Positions 1-8,453 of a stretch of DNA of 23,851 nucleotides are shown here, one piece after another. The translations under genes and the position numbers were made by a program. The notes beneath the pieces were generated by a model, which ran no database searches, was not told the origin of the DNA, and worked only from the letters and a program-made list of their open reading frames with translations. The stretch comes from a virus, in IMG/VR virus record IMGVR_UViG_3300022821_000113, positions 1 to 23,851 of that record; one strand, given 5' to 3'. How positions within the stretch are numbered: the stretch's first letter is position 1; each line of letters opens with the position of its first letter.

Positions 1-1
1 A

Positions 2-871
2 TCCGCCTTCGGCAGTGACCAGCAGAAGGCCGTACACGCCTACGACAAGGTTCTGCGTCAGATTGACAACGAGATCCAGGACGCAAGCCCTCAGCGTCAA
101 GAACGGCTGCTCCAGATGCGACAAGATGTTGCGCAGGAGCAAGAGGCTGTAAGGGGTTACGGCGACACTGACTTCCAGAATTTCGTTGACGCATACGGCG
201 GTGGATCGAGCTTCTCGAGCGGTAGCGTTGATACAGCGGTTGACTCCAGGCTTGGTACGGGCCGAGACAATCTTGCTGGTGGAGCTCCTGGTGGATCCCT
301 CACTCACGAATCCGGCGCACTTCGAGCACCCCTGAGCGTAGGCGGATCAATCAACCCGACCAGAGGACCCGAGGCGCGGGCGGCGGCTGAAGAGAGAGTG
401 CAGGCCGCGCACAACATGGGCGACCTGAGCACCACGGCTCGGGACTCCGCTCTTGCTGCTCTTTCTGCAAGCGGCTGGACGCTCGACGACGTCACGACAG
501 ATGACCCCATGTTCGCGTCTTGGAGAGACCAGCACCCTCTTGCGATGAAGGCGAACACCCCTTCGATGGCCTTCATGTACGCAGGCGACAGGGGGCTCAT
601 CAACGACACCCCCGAGGCGCACGCTGCTCAAGCAGCAATCAATTCGTACTGGGCAGCTTTGGCTAACCCCATGGCAGAGGGAGGCATTGTCAACCGCCCC
701 ACGATGGCGCTCATTGGTGAGGCGGGACCTGAGGCTGTTGTGCCTCTCAGCGGCGGCAATGCACCGGGCGGATTCCATTTCCACGTTCACGGCAACGTCT
801 ACGGCATTGATGACATCAAGCGGATGATGGGCCGAGCCTTCCAAGAATACTCACGTAGCCAGAGGGTCTGA
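2..871 (+). CDS. Tail tape measure protein, C-terminal part (5' cut by window edge)
   Basis: The frame is open from the first bases of the window, so the gene starts upstream and only the last 289 residues are visible; the internal ATG at 116 is not the true start. From about visible residue 226 it carries GGIVNRPT followed by LIGEAGPEAVVPL. This is the signature found near the C-terminus of many phage tape measure proteins, which set tail length and line the tail tube. It is followed by a His-rich strand (FHFHVHGNVYG) and a terminal helix, also common in that family. The visible N-terminal stretch is Gln/Glu-rich and helical, as expected for the end of a coiled-coil region, and the middle is Gly/Ser-rich. 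The stop overlaps the next start (TGATG), suggesting coupled translation with downstream baseplate genes. No lytic domain can be recognised in the visible part. Confidence 0.85.
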   Translation, partial: SAFGSDQQKAVHAYDKVLRQIDNEIQDASPQRQERLLQMRQDVAQEQEAVRGYGDTDFQNFVDAYGGGSSFSSGSVDTAVDSRLGTGRDNLAGGAPGGSLTHESGALRAPLSVGGSINPTRGPEARAAAEERVQAAHNMGDLSTTARDSALAALSASGWTLDDVTTDDPMFASWRDQHPLAMKANTPSMAFMYAGDRGLINDTPEAHAAQAAINSYWAALANPMAEGGIVNRPTMALIGEAGPEAVVPLSGGNAPGGFHFHVHGNVYGIDDIKRMMGRAFQEYSRSQRV

Positions 872-1518
872 TGCCTAAGATTCCCTCACCAGTAATCAAC
901 AACACGGGGGCTCCCACGGGCGGGAGTGTTGTTGCCGGAGCCGTGGGTACCATCACGGATGCGGTTGGTAGTGCTCAAGGCACGAACCCAGCCGGTGGCT
1001 ACATCGACAAGCTGCGTCAGTTCGTGGTGTTTGAGCTTGTCGACGTGAGGCACGGCGAGAGCAGCGTGGTTCAGAGTGGTGCGACTTTCCCTTACATGGT
1101 GATGCACGTCAACCCCTCGACCTTCGAAGAGCAATACACCAAGCTCATCACCCGGCAGATCACACGCGGCGGCTACCTTGAGCAGCACTGGGGCGAGGAG
1201 CTCGACTCCATCTCATGCAACGGCTCCACCGGGGCGTTCATCACGACCACTTCTGGCATCTCGGCACTGAACCGCAAGGCCAGCATTGCCTACAGGAAGT
1301 ACCTTGAGCTCGTAGCCCTGTACCGGAACAATGGACTCGTCTACGACCAGCGCGGCAACGTGATCTTCAGCGGCTCAATCAACCTCCACTTCGACTCCAA
1401 CATCTTCAACGGCTACTTCGAGAATCTTGTGATCGCTGAGAGCTCCGCAAGCCCCTTCGTGTTTGATGTGAGTTTCACTTTCAAGGTTCACCATCAGTTC
1501 CGTACTGTGGGGCGCTGA
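871..1518 (+). CDS. Virion protein, first of two tandem paralogs (baseplate/tail-tip type)
   Basis: This 215-residue protein has a Gly/Ala/Val-rich N-terminus (about 1-45), then a folded domain from about residue 73 to 212. That domain contains MHVNPSTF, HWGEE (106-110), SCNG (115-118), LYRNNG (150-155) and a beta-rich end. The downstream protein carries the same motifs with identical spacing, so the two genes are a tandem duplication. The domain resembles small structural proteins between tape measure and hub genes of myophages, which may join tail tube and hub; that role is inferred from position and not from a recognised named family. The start ATG overlaps the tape measure stop by one base and the stop overlaps the next start in the same way. 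No signal peptide or membrane segment is visible. Confidence 0.7.
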   Translation: MPKIPSPVINNTGAPTGGSVVAGAVGTITDAVGSAQGTNPAGGYIDKLRQFVVFELVDVRHGESSVVQSGATFPYMVMHVNPSTFEEQYTKLITRQITRGGYLEQHWGEELDSISCNGSTGAFITTTSGISALNRKASIAYRKYLELVALYRNNGLVYDQRGNVIFSGSINLHFDSNIFNGYFENLVIAESSASPFVFDVSFTFKVHHQFRTVGR

Positions 1519-2288
1519 TGGCAAAGACTGAGAAGAGCCTGACCCAGCGGTTCGTCGACCTCATCCAGGTGCCGGGCGTGATGGAGGTGTCCTACGCGGG
1601 GGATGTTTCCCGCACGGGGAACGTCGAGCCCGTGCGCCCGAGTTCCAAGTCGTACCTCCCGATGACCATCGAGCTGCTCCCACCCAAGATTGAACTCGAT
1701 ATCAACGGTGCATTCAACCAGAACGCCGAGCTTGAGCGCTCCCAATCAGACGTCGGGTTCGTAGGCGACAACCTTGTGAGCTCGGACGGCTTCTTTGAGA
1801 TGGCTGAGGACATTCAGTTCACACTTCAGACGTTGGACTTCATAGAGCCGCTCATGCTCTACATCAACCCCACGGACCTCACCCGCACCTTTGGACGAAG
1901 AGTTCAGGAGCAGATGGCTGGACACGGCCACATTGAGGAGCACTGGGGTGAGGAGCAGGACAAGCTCTCCTGCAACGGGAAGATCGGTGCCACCTACACC
2001 AACAAGACCGGCCTGACGCGGTACTTCAGGCGTAACAGCGCTTCGTATCAGCAGTTGATGCACCTGTTCACGATCTACCGGAACAATGGCTACCTCTTTG
2101 AGGTGACGGACACGAACCGCATCTCACTCGTAGGTGCCGTACAGATCACCTACGACACAGAAACTTGGATCGGCCACTTCGACACTTTCAGTATGTCAGA
2201 GAATGCTGACAACCCCTACACCATGGAGTACTCATTCGAGTTCACCGTGCGTGAATACTTCAACGATACCAGCCTGAGTACCTCATGA
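1518..2288 (+). CDS. Virion protein, second tandem paralog with extended N-terminus
   Basis: This 256-residue protein pairs a domain (about 106-250) paralogous to the preceding protein with a different N-terminal extension of about 105 residues. Shared landmarks are YINPTDL, EEHWGEE, SCNG (151-154), TIYRNNG (185-191) and a closing region ending in a strand (FEFTVREYF). The distance from HWGEE to SCNG is 9 residues, and from SCNG to YRNNG 36 residues, in both copies. The extension (a segment around PSSKSYLPMTIELLPP, then an acidic stretch) is unique to this copy, so the two products probably occupy different positions in the tail tip. Position before the hub gene supports a baseplate or tube-terminator role, but the exact function is unknown. 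The start is ATG in a TGATG overlap and the stop overlaps the next gene as ATGA. Confidence 0.7.
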   Translation: MAKTEKSLTQRFVDLIQVPGVMEVSYAGDVSRTGNVEPVRPSSKSYLPMTIELLPPKIELDINGAFNQNAELERSQSDVGFVGDNLVSSDGFFEMAEDIQFTLQTLDFIEPLMLYINPTDLTRTFGRRVQEQMAGHGHIEEHWGEEQDKLSCNGKIGATYTNKTGLTRYFRRNSASYQQLMHLFTIYRNNGYLFEVTDTNRISLVGAVQITYDTETWIGHFDTFSMSENADNPYTMEYSFEFTVREYFNDTSLSTS

Positions 2289-2656
2289 GTACGACCTTCG
2301 GCGACTTCAGCATGTTCCTCTCTATGCGACACCCTGACCAGCCCGGTCAGCGTATGGTGTTCCAGATCACTAAGAACCGCCGTGTGCGGGTGGTGCTGGT
2401 GCGTGGCTCTGAAGACAACTCTGACACCTGGGAATGGCGTCCGGAGTCCGTAGGGGACAGCCTTCAAGGGCAGGAGTTGATGACCCCCGCCGAGGCCAAG
2501 GTTCGACTCGCAGAGCTGGAATCTGATGGGTGGGTTGACGCAGACAACGACAACATTCTGGGTACATGTCCCGCCGTGGCTGGCGTGAGTGGAGCGCAGA
2601 TGGACGCCATCAACCTACTCCCAACCGTGACAAGACAGGAACTACTCAATGATTGA
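2285..2656 (+). CDS. Hypothetical small phage protein (123 aa)
   Basis: No family is recognised. The protein has a beta-rich N-terminal half with alternating basic residues (about 23-45), then an acidic, helix-like segment (TPAEAKVRLAELESDGWVD, about 67-85) of the kind that often closes small single-domain phage proteins. There is no membrane segment, signal peptide or cysteine-based metal site; only one Cys is present. The start is the ATG of an ATGA overlap with the upstream virion gene, and its stop lies 8 nt inside the next gene, so it is part of the structural operon. It may be a minor virion component or a tail-assembly factor; the sequence alone cannot separate these. Confidence 0.6.
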   Translation: MSTTFGDFSMFLSMRHPDQPGQRMVFQITKNRRVRVVLVRGSEDNSDTWEWRPESVGDSLQGQELMTPAEAKVRLAELESDGWVDADNDNILGTCPAVAGVSGAQMDAINLLPTVTRQELLND

Positions 2657-2900
2657 TTTCCGTTTGGCAGCCTACTACTTCCGAGACAAGTTCTGGGACA
2701 TCGTCCACAACTGCATCTCGCACCCGCTGCTCCCCTTCTTTGGGGAAACGGCAGATAGGTTCCACGACTGGACCATCGCGAAGTGGAACCCCTCTGAAGA
2801 GCCTGTCAAGGACCTTGAGATCGTTGCAATCAACCGGCTACTCGCCACACAGGAAGGACGTGAGAGGGTGGCCCGGCTCCTCTCCGAGGCTTCCGAATAG
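2649..2900 (+). CDS. Small phage protein with HNCISHPLLPFF motif (83 aa)
   Basis: This 83-residue protein carries VHNCISHPLLPFF (about 19-31) followed by FHDWTIAKW. This Cys/His/Trp pattern recurs in uncharacterised small proteins of many tailed phages; its function is not known to me. The C-terminal half is a charged helix (KDLEIVAINRLLATQEG and after). The conserved Cys and His residues could bind a metal, but this is a guess. The start ATG lies 8 nt inside the preceding gene, and translation ends at a TAG that overlaps the Shine-Dalgarno of the next gene. A competing overlapping frame at 2653-3048 is Ser/Pro/Arg-rich and looks like a shadow. Confidence 0.7.
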   Translation: MIDFRLAAYYFRDKFWDIVHNCISHPLLPFFGETADRFHDWTIAKWNPSEEPVKDLEIVAINRLLATQEGRERVARLLSEASE

Positions 2901-2908
2901 GAGCATCC

Positions 2909-3142
2909 ATGGGCAAGGCAGTACACCCCGACGTAATTCGTTACGGCTTGGAGGAAGCCCTCATCCATGTAGCGCGCGGCGACTCACGAACGGCGCATCA
3001 AATCCTGTACCTCCTCACCGCAACCACCTCACAAGAGGACCGGGTTGAAGCGGTGGCGAAGGTGCTCCACCTGACACCAAACGACCTCCTCGCCCGGATC
3101 TGGGCGCAGGTAAATCAGAACACACCGGGAGAAGACACATGA
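2909..3142 (+). CDS. Hypothetical small helical protein (77 aa)
   Basis: This 77-residue product is predicted by eye to be almost all helix (ALIHVARGDSRTAHQILYLL, then EDRVEAVAKVLHLTPNDLLARIWAQ). I recognise no family. It is soluble, without cysteines or membrane segments. Its start is supported by a GGAG nine bases upstream that overlaps the TAG stop of the preceding gene. Its TGA overlaps the hub gene start as ATGA, so expression is probably coupled to hub synthesis. A role as hub assembly chaperone is possible from position only. Confidence 0.6.
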   Translation: MGKAVHPDVIRYGLEEALIHVARGDSRTAHQILYLLTATTSQEDRVEAVAKVLHLTPNDLLARIWAQVNQNTPGEDT

Positions 3143-5784
3143 GTTCAAGCGACTTCTCAGCGGACATCCGGGGAAATCCTTACCTGGGGACGTACAACAC
3201 GAAGCCCACTGTGGTGCAGGCTCCCGACGCGATGATCTACGTCAACGAGGAGTACGCGATCCCGTTCTGCCTTGAGTGTGACTCCAAGGTTCCAGTCAAG
3301 CAGTACGTCACCTCAATCTCGACGTCTCTGGACACGGACGGAGCTGGCGGTGGCAACGCCTCGCTCGAGATGGTGGTACCACGCTCGGCCAACGTCTCCT
3401 TCATCCGTGATGGACAGTCCGTTCTGACCAACATGATGGAAGTGGAGATCTGGTTCAAGGGGGCGTACACGGTACACGGATTCCCCCGTTACTACCGCGC
3501 GTTCTGGGGCTACATCAACAACATCAGCGAGAACTACTCGGACGGCAACCACACGCTCAGCATCAACTGCTCTGACATGCTGAGCTTCTGGAACATCATC
3601 AAGTTCAACCTGCATCCCTCACTCCTGAGTGACCGCATCAGTGGGCGCAACAACCAACAGGCATGGGCCACACGATTCCAGCGGAGCAATCCGTTCCAGA
3701 TCCTCGCGGCCCTCTCTACCGTATCGCGCGTGGACCTGATCGAGGTACAGAGCTTCCAGAACGCCAATCTGGTATCTGAGGACGCTCGAGAAGTGTGGAG
3801 GGAGAGCGCAGACCAGCTCATCAAGTACTGGGGCGCTCGGATGAACAAGATTGCCCGCGCAATCCGTGTGTACGGAGTGGCCGGAGACAGCATCTTCAAC
3901 TCCGCTGCCTTCTATGCAGGCGATCGAGACACCCAGGCTCAGATCGCGGCAGAGCTCAACAACGTCTCATCGCAGCGCCTCTTCGGCGTTGACCTTGCGG
4001 TGAACGAATCCCACTTCAGCCCGTTCCTGACCATTGGGAACATCGACAACTTCCAGAGCGAGCACCGAGGCCGTCTGGACATCATGGTGCAGGTGAAGGA
4101 CCACATCGGGTGGGAGTTCTTTATGGACACCACTGGCGAGATCGTATTCAAGCCACCGTTCTTCAACATCGATGCGCGCCAGAACTTCCCGGTGAGTTGG
4201 ATCAGGGACATCGACGTCCTCAACTGGAACTTCGAGGAGTCAGAGCCGGAGGCCACGCGCGTAGACGTTGTGGGACAGCTCAACTCGATGTTCGACAGCG
4301 GCATGTCCGCTGAGGTACAGCCCAACGGATGCTTCCAAGACTTCCACCTCTGCCGTCAGTACGGGGTGAGGCAGGAGAATATCCAAGCACACTGGCTGAA
4401 GACCGGCGAAGCCTGTGGTTTTTACGCCGTCGACAAGGTGGCTCAGTACGCAGCCAACCGTTTCACCGGCTCAATCACCATCCCAGGACGTCCTGAGCTC
4501 CGGCTCGGTCTTCCTGTGTACGTTGAGAGCCGTGACTGTTTCTACTACGTTCACTCCATCAGCCACTCCTTCGCATTCGGAAGCTCCTTCACGACCACCC
4601 TGGGCCTACGCGCAAGGCGTACACGGTTCAGCTCCACCGACCTGCTCTTCAAGAACGGTACGCAGGCTCCGAACGGTGAGATGGTTCGGGTGGACAACAA
4701 CGGCGTCAACCGCGACACCGACGGTAGGAACGTAGGGTTGCCCAACGTGATCATGCGCCCAGCTTCGGTGGAGGAGTTCAACGCAAAGTCCTCACTTGAC
4801 GACCCCTTCTCCATTGGCGTACCTGACGCGGAAGGCGTCCCTCACAAGGTTGCTCGTGTGGGTGGGTACGTGGACGTTTCCGACAACAAGCTTCAGCTTC
4901 AGAAGGGCTGGGACCAGATGCGGCGCGGCATCACATGGGACATCAGCGGTGGCTTGTGGGTGTACGATTTCGACGATGATCAGACCGCCATGCACGTCCA
5001 TTGGTGTCCGGAGGACACCGTCAGCCCTGACCTCCGACAGGATGTGAGCAATGCGCTCATCCCAGTATCAGACTCCAGCGGCTACGAGCTTGTGGGTGCT
5101 TTCCCCTACGGGCGCGGCCTGATCATTGACGAGGTAGGCGACATCGCCGCAGCATCCGGTAACACGGACGAGGATGGGCAGGCAGATGGAAGTACGGACG
5201 CAGCCGCAGCCGCGCGTGCCAATGCCGCTGTTCTTCTGAGGCAGATGACTCCCGATGACCAGACCGAGGTGACGGAGGGAACCCAGACCCGATCTACGGC
5301 GGGTGGCGGCGTCATGACCGGCGCGGGTGTGATGAAGATTGACCAGACGGACGTCGGTCAACTATTCGCATCCATGTCCCCGGACGACGAGAGCTCAAAC
5401 GTCTGCGGATGCCAGGACAACTACACTATCGACAACGTGCTCACCCTACAGAACCTCGGCTCAACCCTCAACGATGTGTTCGAGCGAGTGTCTGACATTG
5501 ACTCGTTGCTTGACGATTCCTACCAGGTATCCGACTCCGAGATCTGGGACTACGAAGCCGAGAAGAGCCGTGCTCAGGAAGGGGATGGAGGCTCATCGAC
5601 ACCCTTTGGGCAGTTCGCCTCTCACACGCTTGGCAATCTTCTTAGCCGCCAAGCGGGACCCATTTCGCCATCTGTGCCCGCTGCCGAGCGTTCTACAGGG
5701 AATGGGAGCCCCACAACCACCGTTCAGGTTCCGGCCAACCCCACATCCGCCATCATTCGGGACATCCTGGGTGAGGACTCTTGA
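3139..5784 (+). CDS. Baseplate hub protein (gp27/gpD-like) with long C-terminal extension
   Basis: This 881-residue protein begins with a region typical of myophage hub proteins. A beta-rich segment (VTSISTSLDTDGAGG, about 54-68) leads into a stretch describing strands around a tube (VEIWFKGAY, then FWGYINNISENYSDG), followed by CSDMLSFW. A later segment (about 440-510) has GRPELRLGLPVYVESRD and HSISHSF, resembling the second half of gpD-like hubs. Such hubs form the trimeric ring that joins tail tube and spike. From about residue 510 onward a long extension appears: a compact domain containing WDISGGLWVYDF, then acidic, Ala/Ser/Gly-rich linkers and a CGC pair near residue 756. The extension is unassigned. 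The start is ATG in an ATGA overlap with a good SD (GGGAG). The spike gene follows immediately, as expected for hub-spike pairs. Confidence 0.8.
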   Translation: MSSSDFSADIRGNPYLGTYNTKPTVVQAPDAMIYVNEEYAIPFCLECDSKVPVKQYVTSISTSLDTDGAGGGNASLEMVVPRSANVSFIRDGQSVLTNMMEVEIWFKGAYTVHGFPRYYRAFWGYINNISENYSDGNHTLSINCSDMLSFWNIIKFNLHPSLLSDRISGRNNQQAWATRFQRSNPFQILAALSTVSRVDLIEVQSFQNANLVSEDAREVWRESADQLIKYWGARMNKIARAIRVYGVAGDSIFNSAAFYAGDRDTQAQIAAELNNVSSQRLFGVDLAVNESHFSPFLTIGNIDNFQSEHRGRLDIMVQVKDHIGWEFFMDTTGEIVFKPPFFNIDARQNFPVSWIRDIDVLNWNFEESEPEATRVDVVGQLNSMFDSGMSAEVQPNGCFQDFHLCRQYGVRQENIQAHWLKTGEACGFYAVDKVAQYAANRFTGSITIPGRPELRLGLPVYVESRDCFYYVHSISHSFAFGSSFTTTLGLRARRTRFSSTDLLFKNGTQAPNGEMVRVDNNGVNRDTDGRNVGLPNVIMRPASVEEFNAKSSLDDPFSIGVPDAEGVPHKVARVGGYVDVSDNKLQLQKGWDQMRRGITWDISGGLWVYDFDDDQTAMHVHWCPEDTVSPDLRQDVSNALIPVSDSSGYELVGAFPYGRGLIIDEVGDIAAASGNTDEDGQADGSTDAAAAARANAAVLLRQMTPDDQTEVTEGTQTRSTAGGGVMTGAGVMKIDQTDVGQLFASMSPDDESSNVCGCQDNYTIDNVLTLQNLGSTLNDVFERVSDIDSLLDDSYQVSDSEIWDYEAEKSRAQEGDGGSSTPFGQFASHTLGNLLSRQAGPISPSVPAAERSTGNGSPTTTVQVPANPTSAIIRDILGEDS

Positions 5785-5792
5785 GGTATTAG

Positions 5793-7844
5793 ATGCCTGA
5801 ATTTCTTGATGAGAACTCCACGGGCTATTCAGAGCTCAAGAATCTTCAGTACCTTCGCCTCCGCGTGGCAGAGATCACCCGCGTTGACACGGCGAAGTAC
5901 AAGATCGACTTCCGGTACCTCCAGGAGACTGGAGGTCGAAGCGCCGTCCACCTCACGTCCGCATACTGGAGCAGTGCTGCCTTCATGGGCGTGATGCCGG
6001 AGGTGGGAGCTCTCTGCGTCATTGGGTTCTACCACAAGGGCGCAGACACTTGGGAGCCCGTGATCCTCACGTACCTCCCTCTCGGCGTGCAGGCAGCCCG
6101 GCGCGGTGAGTCCCAGTTGATTGGACTTCCCGCCACCGAAGAGGATGACGTTCGCGAGCGGATCAGCAAGACCATCCGAGGCCGACTGCGCAAGCTCTTC
6201 CCCGGCCAGGTTCTGCTCCAATCCACGCAGGGCTCTGACCTTGTACTGACCGATGACGTACTTCTCAGCAACTCCGACGGCAACGAGCTCCTCCTCAGGA
6301 GTGATGACGGCACCCTCGTAGGGAACTCCATTGCGCGCGTAGAGAACGTTTCTGGTGGCTACGTTAAGACCGGACCCATCACTCGGAACCTTCTTGCCGT
6401 AGACGACCACATCCTGCAGCCGGGAAGTGACACCTACGACATGGAAGAGGGCATCCCCCTCATGGATACCAGCACCTACGAAGGTGCGGTATCGGCCCGG
6501 CTGATCAATCCCATGACCCTTCCCAACGGGAAGAAGGTCAACTACGTCTGTGCCCTCCCAATCTCACCCCTTGAGCGAGGTGTGCCGCTGACCGAACGCC
6601 GGTTGGAGCTTCACGAGCTTTCGCCTCTGTCGATGAGGTTCACGGAGGATACGGAGCACTTCGCGGGGGACAGCGACGCCCGCATCCCCCTGATTGAGCA
6701 TGTGCAGGGAACCCTCGTAGGGAACGACATCACCGACCCTGACATCTACGGACGCGTGCTCAAGGCTCAGCTCTTCACTTCGATGACCCAGGCGACCGGC
6801 GTTTGGGCACTCAATGAGGCTCAGAGCTCGCGCGGTGTGTTCAGGGACAACGAGATCCACTCCGAAGCCGTGGCTGATTACCTCCGTGTAGGCAACTACC
6901 GACGGGCCATCACCAAGACCGGAAACGTCTACATCAGTGTGCCACGATCCTCCCAGAGCGGGTCGTTGGGCGATGGGCACTCCGTCCATGCCGCTCTCGC
7001 GGGCGCTCTCAAGCTGACGCTTGGGAAGGAAAACGCAACGGGCACGTCGGCCTATATAAGAGCCGAAGGCGCTGTCAAGGCTGTCATTGGCCGAGGGTTG
7101 ACCAACGATCAAGGGGAGAAGGGACGCTCCATCGACGTGACGGCTGCTGGCGGCGTCAACATGTCCATCAACGGCACGGACTCTGAGGAGACCAGCCTCC
7201 GGACATCGATGACTGGCAAGGAGTACAGGACTGTTGGACGCGACTATCACGTCACGACCAAAGGCAGCTACAACCTGACCATTCACGGTGCATCCAACGA
7301 GAAGATCCTCGGTAAGAAGAGCACGAGCGTCACGGGCGACTTCCACCAGACCATCGGTGGCGACCACAAGAACACCGTCACGGGTGAGCAGAACGAGCTG
7401 GTTGGTGGACCCCGTGACGTTACGGTATCGACGCCCGGAACAGGCACCAACGCTGACATCCTCCTGCTCATGGTTGGTGGCCGTTCGGCAACCATCACAC
7501 TCGGGAACGACCTGACCACGATTGCGGCGGGCAACATGACCGACACAATCGGCTCAGGCAACAAGCTGACGTCGATTGGTACCGGAAGCTACTCCGTGTC
7601 GGTAGGTACGGGAGCCATTTCGATTGTGACGGCAACGGGGGCAATCAGCGTCTCGACGGCGGCGGGAGCCATGTCAATAGCGGCCTCGGGAATCATTCAG
7701 ATCACGGGCGGGGTGATCAATGTGACTGGCGGCGCGGTGAACCTCGGAGCTGCTCCGATTGGCGGCGTGGTGACCTCTGCTCACCCCTGCCTTGTGACCG
7801 GAGCTCCGCACATTGGCTCGCTCACCGTAAAGGCGTCACTCTGA
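5793..7844 (+). CDS. Baseplate central spike protein (gp5/gpV-like OB-fold plus beta-helix)
   Basis: This 683-residue protein has an N-terminal OB-fold region (about 18-98; LRLRVAEITR, YKIDFRYL, then MPEVGALCVIGFY) like gpV/gp5 spike and VgrG-type proteins. A middle domain follows. From about residue 480 a repetitive beta-helix runs to the C-terminus, first with strands such as GDFHQTIGGDHKNTV, then with short Gly-punctuated strands (GAISI, GAISV, GAMSI, GGVINV, GGAVNL). The C-terminal tip contains HPC (664-666) and PHIGS (His673), possible metal ligands as in some iron-tipped spikes. It would sit on the hub trimer and puncture the outer surface of the host. There is no lysozyme domain. A GAGG overlapping the hub stop is its ribosome binding site. 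The stop overlaps the next start. Confidence 0.85.
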   Translation: MPEFLDENSTGYSELKNLQYLRLRVAEITRVDTAKYKIDFRYLQETGGRSAVHLTSAYWSSAAFMGVMPEVGALCVIGFYHKGADTWEPVILTYLPLGVQAARRGESQLIGLPATEEDDVRERISKTIRGRLRKLFPGQVLLQSTQGSDLVLTDDVLLSNSDGNELLLRSDDGTLVGNSIARVENVSGGYVKTGPITRNLLAVDDHILQPGSDTYDMEEGIPLMDTSTYEGAVSARLINPMTLPNGKKVNYVCALPISPLERGVPLTERRLELHELSPLSMRFTEDTEHFAGDSDARIPLIEHVQGTLVGNDITDPDIYGRVLKAQLFTSMTQATGVWALNEAQSSRGVFRDNEIHSEAVADYLRVGNYRRAITKTGNVYISVPRSSQSGSLGDGHSVHAALAGALKLTLGKENATGTSAYIRAEGAVKAVIGRGLTNDQGEKGRSIDVTAAGGVNMSINGTDSEETSLRTSMTGKEYRTVGRDYHVTTKGSYNLTIHGASNEKILGKKSTSVTGDFHQTIGGDHKNTVTGEQNELVGGPRDVTVSTPGTGTNADILLLMVGGRSATITLGNDLTTIAAGNMTDTIGSGNKLTSIGTGSYSVSVGTGAISIVTATGAISVSTAAGAMSIAASGIIQITGGVINVTGGAVNLGAAPIGGVVTSAHPCLVTGAPHIGSLTVKASL

Positions 7845-8428
7845 TGGCGATGGTACCCTCCATATACACCGGGCTCATCATGACGAACACCGCGTTCGTC
7901 GGACCGCAGGCTGCTCAACTGGCGAACGGGATCGCTGTCGGCTTCACAACGTATCTGACTGCCCACCCAGCCAACATCATCACGACCGTTGGAGACGTGG
8001 GCGCACCCGGAGCGGGAGTAGGGAATGGGGTTCTGTTGGCTCCTACCTGCACACCGCCGATCCTCTACGGTATCCTCGAGGCCAACCTCAAAGGTGCTGG
8101 ACTGCTCGGACCTCAGATGAGTCAGTTTGCACTCGGCCTTGCGTCAGCTACTTGCACGTACCTCGCGAGTGCGCAGACCGTCACCGCACACGCTGGTGTA
8201 GGAGCAGGCGTAGGTATCGGAAGTATCATCGGCATTGAGCCAGCGGGGATGGCTGGGGCTATCACAGCAGCGGCGGGATTCACAGGGGTGAACTGGCCCC
8301 AGATGGTACTGGCCATCAGCTCGGGGTTGGTCACTTTCATGATGACCAACGTAAAATACACCGTCGTAATCGCTGGGCCTGCTGGTCCCGGTGTTTCATC
8401 AGGAACTGGAAGCGGCAGACTTCTGTAG
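7844..8428 (+). CDS. Small Gly/Ala-rich virion protein made of three internal repeats
   Basis: This 194-residue protein is built from three degenerate units starting near residues 20, 89 and 150 (GPQAAQLANGIAVG, GPQMSQFALGLASA, WPQMVLAISSGLVT). Each begins with an amphipathic helix, continues with a Thr-rich strand, and ends in a Gly-rich turn (GAPGAGVGNG, GVGAGVGIGS, GPGVSSGTGSG). It is hydrophobic overall but has no clear long membrane helix. It lies directly after the spike gene, overlapping its stop by one base (TGATG). A tail-tip or spike-associated role is inferred from this position. Similar small repeat proteins occur beside spike genes in other large phages as far as I can recall, but no named family is claimed. 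Confidence 0.7.
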   Translation: MAMVPSIYTGLIMTNTAFVGPQAAQLANGIAVGFTTYLTAHPANIITTVGDVGAPGAGVGNGVLLAPTCTPPILYGILEANLKGAGLLGPQMSQFALGLASATCTYLASAQTVTAHAGVGAGVGIGSIIGIEPAGMAGAITAAAGFTGVNWPQMVLAISSGLVTFMMTNVKYTVVIAGPAGPGVSSGTGSGRLL

Positions 8429-8453
8429 ACCAGCCAAATAGAGATCAAATCAC

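Noticed and set aside
2653-3048. Overlapping plus frame of 131 codons over the 83- and 77-residue genes
   Set aside because: Ser/Pro/Arg-rich with no family features, whereas the two overlapped small genes have good start sites, overlaps and a familiar motif (HNCISHPLLPFF).
7048-7067. TATATAAG flanked by TCGGC/GCCGA inside the spike gene, like a late promoter or hairpin
   Set aside because: A five-base stem with a ten-base loop inside a coding region occurs easily by chance. No gene starts nearby and no second copy was noticed elsewhere.
6564-7367. Minus-strand open frame of 267 codons opposite the spike gene
   Set aside because: The spike frame has clear OB-fold and beta-helix features; the reverse frame has no motif, and no ribosome site was identified for it.
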